The notes under the pieces: model-generated
Told to the model about the DNA's origin: nothing
The model's input: only the letters and a program-made list of their open reading frames with translations
The model's database searches: none
Shown: positions 8,351 through 15,898 of the stretch, piece after piece
Layout: each line of letters starts with the position of its first letter
Numbering within the stretch: position 1 is the first letter of the stretch
Translations under genes and position numbers: made by a program
NCBI RefSeq assembly: GCF_014640315.1
Contig: NZ_BMGS01000001.1
Span: 434,001 to 498,000 of the forward strand
Direction: 5' to 3'
Length of the DNA: 64,000 bases
Source: Hymenobacter glacieicola
GTDB taxonomy: Bacteria; Bacteroidota; Bacteroidia; Cytophagales; Hymenobacteraceae

Positions 8351-8494
8351 GAGTTAGTAGCTAGAAGCTAGTAGTTAGAATGAAATGAGAGGGTTAGGAA
8401 GGAACGTAAAGAAGCTAGGAGCCAAAAGTCAGAACTGAATGGGCAAGTGGCCGGCATCACAGATTCTAACTTCTAGCTCCTAGCTTCTACTTCC
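8351..8494. repeat. Inverted 8-bp-unit array, family D copy 1
   Basis: Left segments (8351-8386 and 8411-8436) are built of degenerate 8-mers such as CTAGAAGC, TAGTAGTT and AGCTAGGA. The right segment (8461-8494) is their approximate complement (CTTCTAGCTCCTAGCTTCTA). The array fills the rpsB-tsf gap inside the ribosomal operon. Confidence 0.7.
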
Positions 8495-8501
8495 TCCAAG
8501 A

Positions 8502-9269
8502 CTATTCGTCGGCGTTCTGCTTCTCCTGGATGCCTTCTTCTTCGGCTTGCTTCTTGTCGGCGTCTTCCTTGTCGACTTTCCGCTCCGACAGACCATCCTC
8601 GATAGCCTTACCCATTACGCTCACGATGAGCTGGATCGACTTCGAAGCGTCATCGTTAGCCGGGATAGGGAACTGAACCAGCTCGGGGTTCGAGTTCGTA
8701 TCGCAGATAGCAAATACCGGAATACCCAGTTTCTGGGCTTCTTTCACGGCAATGTGCTCGCGCTTCACGTCTACTACGAACAGAGCAGCGGGCAGGCGGC
8801 TCAGGTCGGCGATGCCACCCAGAACACGCTCCAGCTTCTCCCGCTCACGCGACAGCATGAGACGCTCGCGCTTTGCAAGAGCAGCGTAAGCGGTATTTTC
8901 CTTTACCATCTTGTCGATGGTGCTCATTTTCTTCAGCGACTTGCGAACGGTAGTGAAGTTGGTGAGCATGCCGCCCAACCACCGGTCCGTTACGAAAGGC
9001 ATTTTCAGGCGCTTGGCCTCTTCCGTTACAATTTCCTGCGCCTGCTTCTTCGTTGCCACGAACATCACCTTGCGGCCGCTCTTGGCAATGTTACGGATGG
9101 CGGCCGAAGCCTGCTCCAGCGAAACCAGGGTTTTGTTCAGGTCAATGATATGGATGCCGTTCTTCTCCATGAAGATGTACGGCGCCATTTTCGGGTCCCA
9201 CTTGCGCGTAAGGTGACCAAAGTGGGCACCGGCATCAAGCAGTTCTTTATATGTGGTGGACTGAGCCAT
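8502..9269 (-). CDS. rpsB: 30S ribosomal protein S2
   Basis: S2 (255 residues) begins [20 protein letters not shown] and carries the hallmarks [32 protein letters not shown] and the late [13 protein letters not shown] and [11 protein letters not shown]. It is needed for 30S assembly and mRNA docking together with S1. The last 35 residues are a charged Lys/Glu tail, as in other Bacteroidota. It lies 18 bp downstream of rpsI in the same operon. Confidence 0.98.
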   Translation of the reverse strand: MAQSTTYKELLDAGAHFGHLTRKWDPKMAPYIFMEKNGIHIIDLNKTLVSLEQASAAIRNIAKSGRKVMFVATKKQAQEIVTEEAKRLKMPFVTDRWLGGMLTNFTTVRKSLKKMSTIDKMVKENTAYAALAKRERLMLSREREKLERVLGGIADLSRLPAALFVVDVKREHIAVKEAQKLGIPVFAICDTNSNPELVQFPIPANDDASKSIQLIVSVMGKAIEDGLSERKVDKEDADKKQAEEEGIQEKQNADE

Positions 9270-9287
9270 GATAGATTTCCTCTGGGA

Positions 9288-9674
9288 TTAGCGTTTCGAG
9301 AACTGGAACGAGCGACGCGCTTTGCGCTTGCCGAATTTCTTACGTTCCACCATGCGCGGGTCACGGGTCAGGAAGCCTTCTTTCTTCAGCGCGGGGCGAA
9401 CCTCCGCGTTGTCGCCCACCAGGGCTTTCGAGATGGCCAGACGGATAGCCTCGGCCTGCGCCGAAATGCCACCACCGCGCACGTTTACCTTGATGTCGTA
9501 CTGGCCGACTTGCTCGACCGTCGCCAAGGGCTGGTTCACGATGTTTTCCAGGAGCTCATTGGCGAAGTACGCCTTGATGTCCCGGCCGTTGATAGTGATA
9601 TTCCCTTGCCCGGCCTGCATGTAAATGCGGGCCACCGAGGTTTTTCTTCTACCAGAGGTATTGGAGATTTCCAT
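9288..9674 (-). CDS. rpsI: 30S ribosomal protein S9
   Basis: S9 (128 residues) contains the conserved GRRKTSVARIY start region, RGGGISAQAEAIRLAISKAL and the basic tail KRKARRSFQFSKR, whose last residues reach the ribosomal P site. ATG 9674 gives the expected length. It lies 33 bp downstream of rplM, a pairing conserved across bacteria. Confidence 0.98.
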   Translation of the reverse strand: MEISNTSGRRKTSVARIYMQAGQGNITINGRDIKAYFANELLENIVNQPLATVEQVGQYDIKVNVRGGGISAQAEAIRLAISKALVGDNAEVRPALKKEGFLTRDPRMVERKKFGKRKARRSFQFSKR

Positions 9675-9707
9675 TAAGTGAAGAAGTTAAGAGAGGCCGA
9701 AATCGGC

Positions 9708-10160
9708 TTAGAGATTCGTGAAAGAAACAGCTTTGGGCTGCTGAGCTTCGTGGGGGTGGCTAGTGCCGGCGTACACGAACAGGTTGCGGAACTGCTCCGC
9801 GCCCAGCTTGTTGCCCTGCAGCATGCCCCGAACGGCGTGCTCAATCACACGGGTCGAGTCCTTGGCTTTCTTGTCGCGCAGGTTAATGCGCTTCTGACCG
9901 CCGGGGTAGCCCGAGTGGGTGATGTAGATTTTGTCGGTCATCTTTTTGCCAGTCACGCGGAGGTTGTCGGCGTTGATGACGATGACGTTGTCGCCACAAT
10001 CCGAGTTGGGCGTGAAGGAGGGCTTGTGCTTGCCACGCAACATGTTGGCAATTTGGCTGGCCAGACGACCCAGGGTAGCGTCGGCGGCGTCAACCACAAC
10101 CCAGCCCTTGTTGGCGTTGGCTTTGTTGACGGATACCGTCTTGAAGCTCAGATGATCCAT
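9708..10160 (-). CDS. rplM: 50S ribosomal protein L13
   Basis: L13 (150 residues) is an early-assembly 50S protein. Typical segments are KGWVVVDAADATLGRLASQI, the RGKHKPSFTPNSDCGDNVIV core, YITHSGYPGG and AVRGMLQGNKLG. It is the first gene of the operon. Its promoter at 10225-10254 is the best match to the Bacteroidota consensus in this part of the window, and a 14-bp interrupted dyad surrounds it. Confidence 0.98.
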   Translation of the reverse strand: MDHLSFKTVSVNKANANKGWVVVDAADATLGRLASQIANMLRGKHKPSFTPNSDCGDNVIVINADNLRVTGKKMTDKIYITHSGYPGGQKRINLRDKKAKDSTRVIEHAVRGMLQGNKLGAEQFRNLFVYAGTSHPHEAQQPKAVSFTNL

Positions 10161-10207
10161 TGGGGAGGAGGATAAGCGTTTGAAAATGAAGAAGAAGCCG
10201 AACAGGG

Positions 10208-10247
10208 TTCGGGGAAAACGGACACAAAGTTACCGTCTTTCCCCGAA
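10208..10247. promoter_or_regulatory. Dyad surrounding the rplM -7 box
   Basis: TTCGGGGAAA (10208-10217) and TTTCCCCGAA (10238-10247) are perfect complements. Inside them ACGG (10218-10221) faces CCGT (10233-10236). The centre holds the -7 box. The upstream arm is not transcribed, so this would act as a DNA operator rather than an RNA hairpin. Confidence 0.5.
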
Positions 10248-10254
10248 TATTCAA
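10225..10254 (-). promoter_or_regulatory. Promoter of the rplM-rpsI-rpsB-tsf operon
   Basis: On the minus strand TTG (10254-10252) is followed after exactly 19 bp by TAACTTTG (10232-10225), a perfect TTG-N19-TAnnTTTG. Transcription should begin near 10221, about 60 bp before the rplM ATG. Confidence 0.85.
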
Positions 10255-10314
10255 GCGGGGGGCTAATTATTGTCTCTGAAACACTTGCAGAGTGGCCTGC
10301 CCATTGCCGCTGCG

Positions 10315-10322
10315 TACTTTTG
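10315..10322 (+). promoter_or_regulatory. Putative -7 box of the membrane protein gene
   Basis: TACTTTTG ends 8 bases before the ATG at 10331, which predicts a leader of only about five bases. It diverges from the rplM promoter. Confidence 0.5.
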
Positions 10323-10330
10323 CGCCCACT

Positions 10331-11797
10331 ATGCTACCGTCTACTTCATCTCCGGCAGCGGCTGTTGCCCCACCCCCAAACGATCGGCCAGCCTACGCGC
10401 TGCTGTTGGCCTTGCTGCTGGTGTCGCTGCTTACGGTCTTTGTTACGGAAGGCACCTACGATTCCGGCGACAGTATCAACCATTACCTCTACGCCCGCTA
10501 CGCCTTTCAGCATCCTATCAACTTTCTGGAGTCGTGGTCCAAGCCGCTGGTAGTGGAGCTGATGGCGGTTCCGGCCCACTGGGGGCTACGCGGGGTAATG
10601 GTACTCCAATGTCTGTTGGTAGCGGCGGCGGCTTGGTTTGCGTATGGGGCCGCCCGCACCTTGCGGCTGCCCTGGCCCTGGCTGGCTATTCTGTTCTGCT
10701 ACGCTTCCCCCGATTACTTCCGCATTCAGTTTTCGGGGCTGACTGAGCCACTTTTCAGCCTCGTGCTGATAGCCAGCGTGACCCTGGCGTTACAGGGCCA
10801 AGCCCGATTAGGAGCGGCCGTTATTTCCCTGCTGCCATTCGCCCGCTCCGAGGGCTTTATTCTCCTGGGCGTGTATGGCTTCTATTTGCTGATAACCCGA
10901 AACTGGCGGGCGCTGCCCTGGCTGGGACTGGGCTTTGGGGCGTATGGGGTGGCCGGGCTGTTTGTGTATCAGGACTTTCTGTGGGTGTTTACCCACAACG
11001 CCTACCCCGTCCGGAATGAAAGCTACGGTCAGGGGCAATGGTCCCATTTTATTATCAGCCTGCCCCATACGGTGGGCTGGGTACTGTACGGCCTGTTCTG
11101 GATAGGAGGTTTGCGCATGCTCTGGGAATGGGCTAAGCCAGCGGCTCGGTTGCGGCCCGAGAAGTTTACGGCCGAGCTGCTGCTGGTGTACGGCAGCGTG
11201 GTTGTTTTCATCGGAGCCCATACCATCTTCTGGACCTTCGGCATCTTCGGGTCGTTTGGGCTTACCCGGGTGCTGTGCTGCGTGGTGCCCTTGGTAAGTT
11301 TGATTGCCTTGCGCGGGGTAGGCGTTATCACTGGAATAGGGCGCACCGAGGTAGTGCGGCGCCGGATTCGGGTGGGCCTGGTCGTAGCCGTTATTGGCTT
11401 TCTGTTCTGCGGGGCCCGGGCGGCGTTCCGGTGGGAGCGGGACTTTGGCCGCCCCTCCGACCAGTTGCTGGCCGACGCCGCGGCCCGCTGGGCCCTGCGC
11501 CAGGGCGCTCTGCCCCACGTTGTGTTCCAGCATCCCTACCTGGCCCTGCCTTTACAAACTGACCCATTCGGGGCGCGGCACAGCCTGATGCCCGCCGTGC
11601 GCGAGCAGAGCTGGCCGCTGCCCAGCGGCACGCTAATCTTCTGGGACGATTGGTACGCCGTAATGGAAGGCCAAGTGCCGTTTGACGTGTTGCGCAAGGA
11701 CCCCCAGTACCGGCTGCGGTGGCTGGCCGCCATGCCCCGCAACCGCCGCAAGCCCACCGCCGACTCCGTGCGTATTGCCATCTTCCAGAAGCTGTAA
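10331..11797 (+). CDS. Polytopic membrane protein, possibly GT-C glycosyltransferase-like
   Basis: This 488-residue protein has roughly ten membrane helices. After the first helix an early loop carries acidic residues (TYDSGDSINHYLYARYAF), the position where GT-C/PMT-type glycosyltransferases hold their catalytic Asp. SGLTEPLFSLVLIASVTLAL and LLPFARSEGFILLGVYGFYL also resemble that class, which uses lipid-linked sugars. A C-terminal soluble tail of about 120 residues follows. The family call is tentative, because no complete signature is visible. ATG 10331 is chosen over 10292 because a -7 box sits directly before it. The gene is monocistronic, with a terminator behind it. Confidence 0.75.
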   Translation: MLPSTSSPAAAVAPPPNDRPAYALLLALLLVSLLTVFVTEGTYDSGDSINHYLYARYAFQHPINFLESWSKPLVVELMAVPAHWGLRGVMVLQCLLVAAAAWFAYGAARTLRLPWPWLAILFCYASPDYFRIQFSGLTEPLFSLVLIASVTLALQGQARLGAAVISLLPFARSEGFILLGVYGFYLLITRNWRALPWLGLGFGAYGVAGLFVYQDFLWVFTHNAYPVRNESYGQGQWSHFIISLPHTVGWVLYGLFWIGGLRMLWEWAKPAARLRPEKFTAELLLVYGSVVVFIGAHTIFWTFGIFGSFGLTRVLCCVVPLVSLIALRGVGVITGIGRTEVVRRRIRVGLVVAVIGFLFCGARAAFRWERDFGRPSDQLLADAAARWALRQGALPHVVFQHPYLALPLQTDPFGARHSLMPAVREQSWPLPSGTLIFWDDWYAVMEGQVPFDVLRKDPQYRLRWLAAMPRNRRKPTADSVRIAIFQKL

Positions 11798-11807
11798 CCT
11801 GTTCAGC

Positions 11808-11843
11808 AAAAAGGGCGGCTCCCGGTCAGGAGTCGCCCTTTTT
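11808..11843. terminator. Bidirectional terminator
   Basis: AAAAAGGGCG (11808-11817) pairs with CGCCCTTTTT (11834-11843). It lies between the convergent membrane protein gene and the pseudouridine synthase gene. Confidence 0.88.
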
Positions 11844-11860
11844 ATGCGTAACTACCGCAC

Positions 11861-12574
11861 CTACCGATACTGCCGTAGCGTATCAACCAGTACGCGAAAA
11901 TCCTTGGGGTAGGGGGCTTCAATGGTTACTTGCTCGCCATCCATCTTCGCGAAGGTGAGCTGGGCCGCGTGCAAGGCAAACCGCTTGATAAACGGCTGCT
12001 CCTCCTCGCCCTGCTTCATGTTAAACTTCTTCTTGAGCGTTGAGAGGAAAAAGTCCTCCCCGCCGTACATGCCGTCGCCCACGATGGGCGCTTGCAGGTA
12101 CGCCAGGTGCAGCCGGATCTGGTGCATGCGGCCGGTAATGGGCTGGCACTCCAGCAGGGTGTGGCGGGCGTAGGCTTCCAGCGTGCGCACCAGCGTTACG
12201 GCTGGTTTGCCCTTGAAGGCCAGGCGGGCCTTGCCCTTGGTAGTGGTTTCAATGCTGCGGTCCACGCGCAAGCCATCGTAGTCGTGCACGCCCCAGGCTA
12301 CGGCGTGGTATACCTTCTTTACCTCGCGGTTCTCGAACTGCATGGCCAGGTGGCGGTAGGCCGCCGGGTTTTTGGCCAGGGCCAAAGCGCCGCTGGTTTC
12401 CTTGTCGAGGCGGTGGCAGGCCTGAATATCGTCGTAGTGTTCCCGCGCCAGGCGCAGAATGTTGACGGCCCCGCCAAACCGCTCGTCGAGCGTGGCCAAG
12501 AAAGGAGGCTTGTTGATGATGACGAAGTCCTCGTCCTCAAACAGAATCAGGTCGGTGAAATTGGGCAGCTTCAT
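11861..12574 (-). CDS. RluA family pseudouridine synthase
   Basis: This 237-residue enzyme isomerises uridine to pseudouridine in RNA. Its signature HRLDKETSGALALAKN carries the catalytic Asp (near residue 83), and GRMHQIRLHLAYLQAPIVGD is the second conserved block. There is no S4 domain, so it resembles short RluA/TruC-type enzymes; the RNA target cannot be told. ATG 12574 is chosen over the upstream TTG 12586 because the -7 box (12584-12591) overlaps that longer start. Confidence 0.93.
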   Translation of the reverse strand: MKLPNFTDLILFEDEDFVIINKPPFLATLDERFGGAVNILRLAREHYDDIQACHRLDKETSGALALAKNPAAYRHLAMQFENREVKKVYHAVAWGVHDYDGLRVDRSIETTTKGKARLAFKGKPAVTLVRTLEAYARHTLLECQPITGRMHQIRLHLAYLQAPIVGDGMYGGEDFFLSTLKKKFNMKQGEEEQPFIKRFALHAAQLTFAKMDGEQVTIEAPYPKDFRVLVDTLRQYR

Positions 12575-12583
12575 AAAGAGCTG

Positions 12584-12591
12584 CAAAGGTA
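12584..12591 (-). promoter_or_regulatory. Putative -7 box of the pseudouridine synthase gene
   Basis: The minus strand reads TACCTTTG, a perfect consensus. It ends nine bases before the ATG, so the predicted leader is about six bases. It also overlaps the region just behind the histidine kinase gene. Confidence 0.55.
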
Positions 12592-12599
12592 CTCACTTC

Positions 12600-13688
12600 T
12601 TACGTGGCATTTGCAGCCAGCGCCGTGGCCGCCGCCCGGGGCTTGGGCAGCTTGAACTCCAGAGTCGTGCCTTGGCCTACCTCGCTGTGCACCCGAATAG
12701 TGGAGCGGTGCGCCTCCACAATGTGCTTGCTGATGGCCAAACCCAGGCCCGAGCCGCCGGCCTCCCGCGACTCACGGCTGCGGCTTTTATCAATGCGGTA
12801 GAAACGCTCAAAAATGCGGTTCTGGTGCTGCTTCGGAATTCCTTCCCCGTCGTCTTGCACACTGATGCGTACTCCCTTGCCGCTTTCTGCCACGGCTACC
12901 GTTACGTGCCCATTTTCGCGGCCGTACTTGATGGCGTTGTCAATCAGGTTGATCAGCACTTGCCGGATGCGGTTGCGGTCGGCCAGTACGCGCAGGCCCG
13001 TGTTTGGCTGCGGCGGCGGGGCCAGTGCCAGCGTCACGTTGCGGCGGGCGGCCTTTAGCTCCAGCTGCTCAAAAATGTCGAGCACGAGCTGGGTAATATC
13101 AAACACCTGGCGGCGCATACGCACTACCCCTTTTTCGAGCTGGGAGATGGTAACCAAGTCCTGCACCAGGGAATCTAGGGCGTCGAGGCTGGTAGCGGCT
13201 TTCTGCAGAAATTTCTTGCGGGTGTGCTCGTCAATGTCCTCGTCGTCAAGAATAGTATGCACAAAGCCCTGGGCCGCGAAAATCGGGGTTTTCAATTCGT
13301 GCGATACATCGGCCAGAAACTCCCGCCGCAGCACCTGCAGGCGCTTGAGCTCGTCAATTTCCTGCTGCTTGCGCTGGGCCATGTCCAGAATTTCGTCGCG
13401 CATCCGCTTCAGCGGCTCCGGTCGAAACAGAAACTTGTTTGACATGCGCCGAAACTCCTTCCGCTTGATGTGCTCCAGGCCTTCGTAGAGGGTATTGATT
13501 TCGCGGAAAATCAGGGCCTCAAACATCAGGTACAACAGCAGAAAACACGCCGCTATGGTAATGCCAGCGGCCAAAACTCCTTCGCGCATGGGCAAGGTAG
13601 GAGCCACCCACACCAAGGTGGTCAGCACAGCCGCTACCAGCAAGGACAGGATAACGGCAATAGCGCGCGAGGAAATGGTAAACCGCAT
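12600..13688 (-). CDS. PhoR-like sensor histidine kinase
   Basis: This 362-residue membrane sensor kinase has two transmembrane helices (about residues 10-28 and 37-58) with a very short external loop. A linker and the dimerisation/phosphoacceptor domain follow, with SHELKTPIFAAQGF (His near 130). The ATPase domain has the N box (LINLIDNAIKYG), G1 (VQDDGEGIP), F box (RIFERFYRIDKSRSR) and G2 (GGSGLGLAISKHIVEAH). All key residues are present. The minimal sensor loop suggests it senses the membrane or a partner protein. It lies behind its response regulator, separated by repeat array C1. ATG 13688 is used, since the 21 residues before it in frame come from the repeat. Confidence 0.93.
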   Translation of the reverse strand: MRFTISSRAIAVILSLLVAAVLTTLVWVAPTLPMREGVLAAGITIAACFLLLYLMFEALIFREINTLYEGLEHIKRKEFRRMSNKFLFRPEPLKRMRDEILDMAQRKQQEIDELKRLQVLRREFLADVSHELKTPIFAAQGFVHTILDDEDIDEHTRKKFLQKAATSLDALDSLVQDLVTISQLEKGVVRMRRQVFDITQLVLDIFEQLELKAARRNVTLALAPPPQPNTGLRVLADRNRIRQVLINLIDNAIKYGRENGHVTVAVAESGKGVRISVQDDGEGIPKQHQNRIFERFYRIDKSRSRESREAGGSGLGLAISKHIVEAHRSTIRVHSEVGQGTTLEFKLPKPRAAATALAANAT

Positions 13689-13689
13689 G

Positions 13690-13804
13690 GGGTGAAGTGG
13701 TGAGCGAGTGAGCTGGTGAAATGGTGAGTTTGATGTTCTACCTGCGCACACTGCGCAAGTGGGCTAGCGGAACATCAAACTCACCATTTCACCATTTCAC
13801 CAGC
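13690..13804. repeat. Inverted 8-bp-unit array, family C copy 1
   Basis: The left arm (13690-13738) ends CTGGTGAAATGGTGAGTTTG plus ATGTTC. The right arm (13770-13808) is its complement but holds one extra GGTGAAAT unit. The loop contains a TGCGCA-rich mini-hairpin. It fills the gap between response regulator and kinase. Confidence 0.75.
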
Positions 13805-13808
13805 TCAC

Positions 13809-14510
13809 TTAGTTGTCCGTGTTGAATTTGTAGCCGACGCCTTTGATGGTTTGGATGTGATGGTCGCCGACTTTCTCCCGCACTTTGCGCACGTGCACAT
13901 CCACGGTGCGGGCCAGCACGAACACGTCGTTGCCCCAGATATTTTGGAGTAGCTCGTCGCGACCGAATACTTTGTGGGGGGAAGCGGCCAGGAACGCCAG
14001 CAGCTCAAACTCCTTTTTAGGCAGCGAAATTTTGCGGCCCTCCTGATACACGGCAAAGCCCGTGCGGTCAATTTTGAGCCCGTTAATTTCGATGGTGTCC
14101 AGCTGTACCTGCGGGTCTTTGTCGCGGCGCACGAAGGCGGCTAGGCGGCTGAGCAGGGCCCGGGGCTTGATGGGCTTGGCAATGAAGTCGTCGGCGCCGG
14201 CCTCAAAGGCGGCTACCTCCGAAAACTCCTCGGCCCGGGCCGTCAGGAAGATGATGTAGGTATCCTTGAAGCGGGGTAGCTCCCGCAGTTGGCGGCAGGC
14301 GGCAATGCCGTCGAGGTGGGGCATCATCACATCGAGCAGGATGATGTCGGGGCCGAATTGCGGGGCTACTTCCAGGGCCTTGCGGCCGTCGGGGGCGCTG
14401 GCTACCTCGTAGCCTTCCTTGCGCAGGTTGTACTCCAGCAGTTCCACGATGTCCGGATCGTCATCGACTACCAGGATTTTGTACGCATTAGGGGTGGCGG
14501 TTGGCTGCAC
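13809..14510 (-). CDS. OmpR/PhoB-type response regulator
   Basis: This is a DNA-binding partner of the kinase downstream. The receiver domain (residues 10-125) has the acidic pocket DDD (16-18), the phosphoacceptor Asp near 60 (LLDVMMPHLDG), the switch Thr (IFLTARAEEF) and Lys (DDFIAKPIKP). The C-terminal winged helix ends in DVHVRKVREKVGDHHIQTIK and GVGYKF. A GTG at 14510 gives 233 residues, the normal length. The frame stays open to ATG 14744, but the extra 78 residues are Pro/Arg-rich and a TACTTTTG promoter box lies inside them. The start is therefore inferred and less certain than the identity. Confidence 0.88.
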   Translation of the reverse strand: MQPTATPNAYKILVVDDDPDIVELLEYNLRKEGYEVASAPDGRKALEVAPQFGPDIILLDVMMPHLDGIAACRQLRELPRFKDTYIIFLTARAEEFSEVAAFEAGADDFIAKPIKPRALLSRLAAFVRRDKDPQVQLDTIEINGLKIDRTGFAVYQEGRKISLPKKEFELLAFLAASPHKVFGRDELLQNIWGNDVFVLARTVDVHVRKVREKVGDHHIQTIKGVGYKFNTDN

Positions 14511-14549
14511 AGGACGAGGTGGTTTGGGGTAAAACAGAATGCGCGAAGA

Positions 14550-14557
14550 CAAAAGTA
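14550..14557 (-). promoter_or_regulatory. Putative -7 box of the two-component operon
   Basis: The minus strand reads TACTTTTG, a perfect -7 match, 39 bases before the proposed GTG start. No TTG lies at the ideal distance upstream. Confidence 0.45.
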
Positions 14558-14785
14558 CCGCGGGCCGCCGGGCCCGGCGTATTACGTTTTCATTACCAGC
14601 GGCCCGGGGTGAGGTAGGCGCCGGCAGTGGAATTGGCCACACGAAGTCGACCAGAGAACCCGCCGGCTTGGGGCTGACCGGGGTAGCTACCGGCCGTGGC
14701 GGTAACAAGACAGGGCGACGTCGAGAAGCTAAGGTAGTCTGCATCAGGTAGAAAGGAGTCGGACTGAGAATAGCACTAAAAAGAA

Positions 14786-14810
14786 AAGCGGCCCCCAACG
14801 GGAGCCGCTT
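14786..14810 (-). terminator. Terminator after the DUF3108 gene
   Basis: AAGCGGC (14786-14792) pairs with GCCGCTT (14804-14810). On the minus strand the stem is followed by TTTTCTTTTT. Confidence 0.88.
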
Positions 14811-14820
14811 CACAAAAGCA

Positions 14821-15651
14821 TCAATTTGTTGCCACCAGATTCAGTCGGTTTCGGAGGCCTTTGTACTTGTACATGTCCACCTTTACGGAGCCCACGAACA
14901 TTTCCGCCTGAATCAGTACCGGCACTTTGTTCCGGTCGTCGGAGAGGTACACCGAAATGGCGTTTTCTCCTTTAAAGAGCTTATTACTGGGCATTTTCGG
15001 GACCAGGCGAATGGCGCGGATGACGCCCGCTTTGGTTTCCACCGTTTCCCGGCCCTTGTATATCACGTCCATGTTAAAGACGTCGTTGTCGAAGAAGCCC
15101 TGAACCTTGATGACCTCGCCGGGCCGGCGCTGGTCGTAGTTAAGGGTGCGCAGGAAATAAAAGCCGCTGACTAAGTCCTGCACGTTATTGGGCGTTTTAA
15201 ACGTGCCCTTTTTTACGTCGTTCTTGTCTTTCTTATGACTTTCCACGCTGGCAATGTCGCGCTGGTGGTCGAAGTCTATCGTCTCGCGCTTGCGGTAGCT
15301 CTTTTCCTCAATGTTGCGGAAGAAGCGCTGGGGTAGGATGCTGGTGGTGTCAATGTAAGAGCGCCAGGTGTCCCGAATCCGGAGGAAATAATCGAAAGAA
15401 CCTAAGGTTCGGCCCGTGACGGTGGCTCGGTAGCAAGGTCGCTCATTGATGCGGTGCACGGCGTCATCTACCTCAATGGTGGCCTCGGCAGCGTTGATGA
15501 GTCCGTAGTGGACTTTGTACTGAAGCACTTCGCCGCGCTCAAAGCTGGAGTTCGGGACGTTGCGCGTGGGTTCAGCGGAAGGGCCAAAAGCAGTGAGGAC
15601 CGCTGCCAGCGGCAGCGCAAGTACAGGAAACAGAAGCCAGCGGCGAATCAT
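14821..15651 (-). CDS. DUF3108 domain secreted protein
   Basis: This 276-residue protein has a signal peptide (MIRRWLLFPVLALPLAAVL). DUF3108 follows, beginning with RGEVLQYKVHYGLINAAEAT and YRATVTGRTLGSFDYFLRIRD and ending with a beta-rich part (SVYLSDDRNKVPVLIQAEM, then VGSVKVDMYKY). DUF3108 proteins are periplasmic or envelope proteins of unknown function, probably a beta-barrel-like or lipocalin-like fold. The gene is monocistronic: a -7 box lies before it and a terminator behind it. Confidence 0.88.
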   Translation of the reverse strand: MIRRWLLFPVLALPLAAVLTAFGPSAEPTRNVPNSSFERGEVLQYKVHYGLINAAEATIEVDDAVHRINERPCYRATVTGRTLGSFDYFLRIRDTWRSYIDTTSILPQRFFRNIEEKSYRKRETIDFDHQRDIASVESHKKDKNDVKKGTFKTPNNVQDLVSGFYFLRTLNYDQRRPGEVIKVQGFFDNDVFNMDVIYKGRETVETKAGVIRAIRLVPKMPSNKLFKGENAISVYLSDDRNKVPVLIQAEMFVGSVKVDMYKYKGLRNRLNLVATN

Positions 15652-15704
15652 GTAAAAGCGGCAAAATGAGGGTGTAGCCGGTGCCTACTCAAATGGGGTG
15701 CCAG

Positions 15705-15712
15705 CAAAGATA
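15705..15712 (-). promoter_or_regulatory. Putative -7 box of the DUF3108 gene
   Basis: The minus strand reads TATCTTTG. A TTG lies 17 bp upstream, two short of the usual 19. The box is about 54 bp from the ATG. Confidence 0.55.
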
Positions 15713-15844
15713 ATCGGATTATAACAGCACAAGAAATAGCCAGCCTGAAAACAGTAGCCCCCTGAGTAGGCAGCCGCCGGCTTTGCTTTCGCCGACCTCA
15801 TGGCTGTGTTACGGCCTAGCTTAGTCCCCTGACTGCCAGGTAAT

Positions 15845-15877
<33 letters not shown>

Positions 15878-15898
15878 AGCAACAGACTTCAGAAAGTC

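Noticed and set aside
8547..9677. 376-residue rightward frame opposite rpsB and rpsI
   Set aside because: It is the antisense of two clearly identified ribosomal genes, a common result in GC-rich DNA with few stop codons; its translation has no domain.
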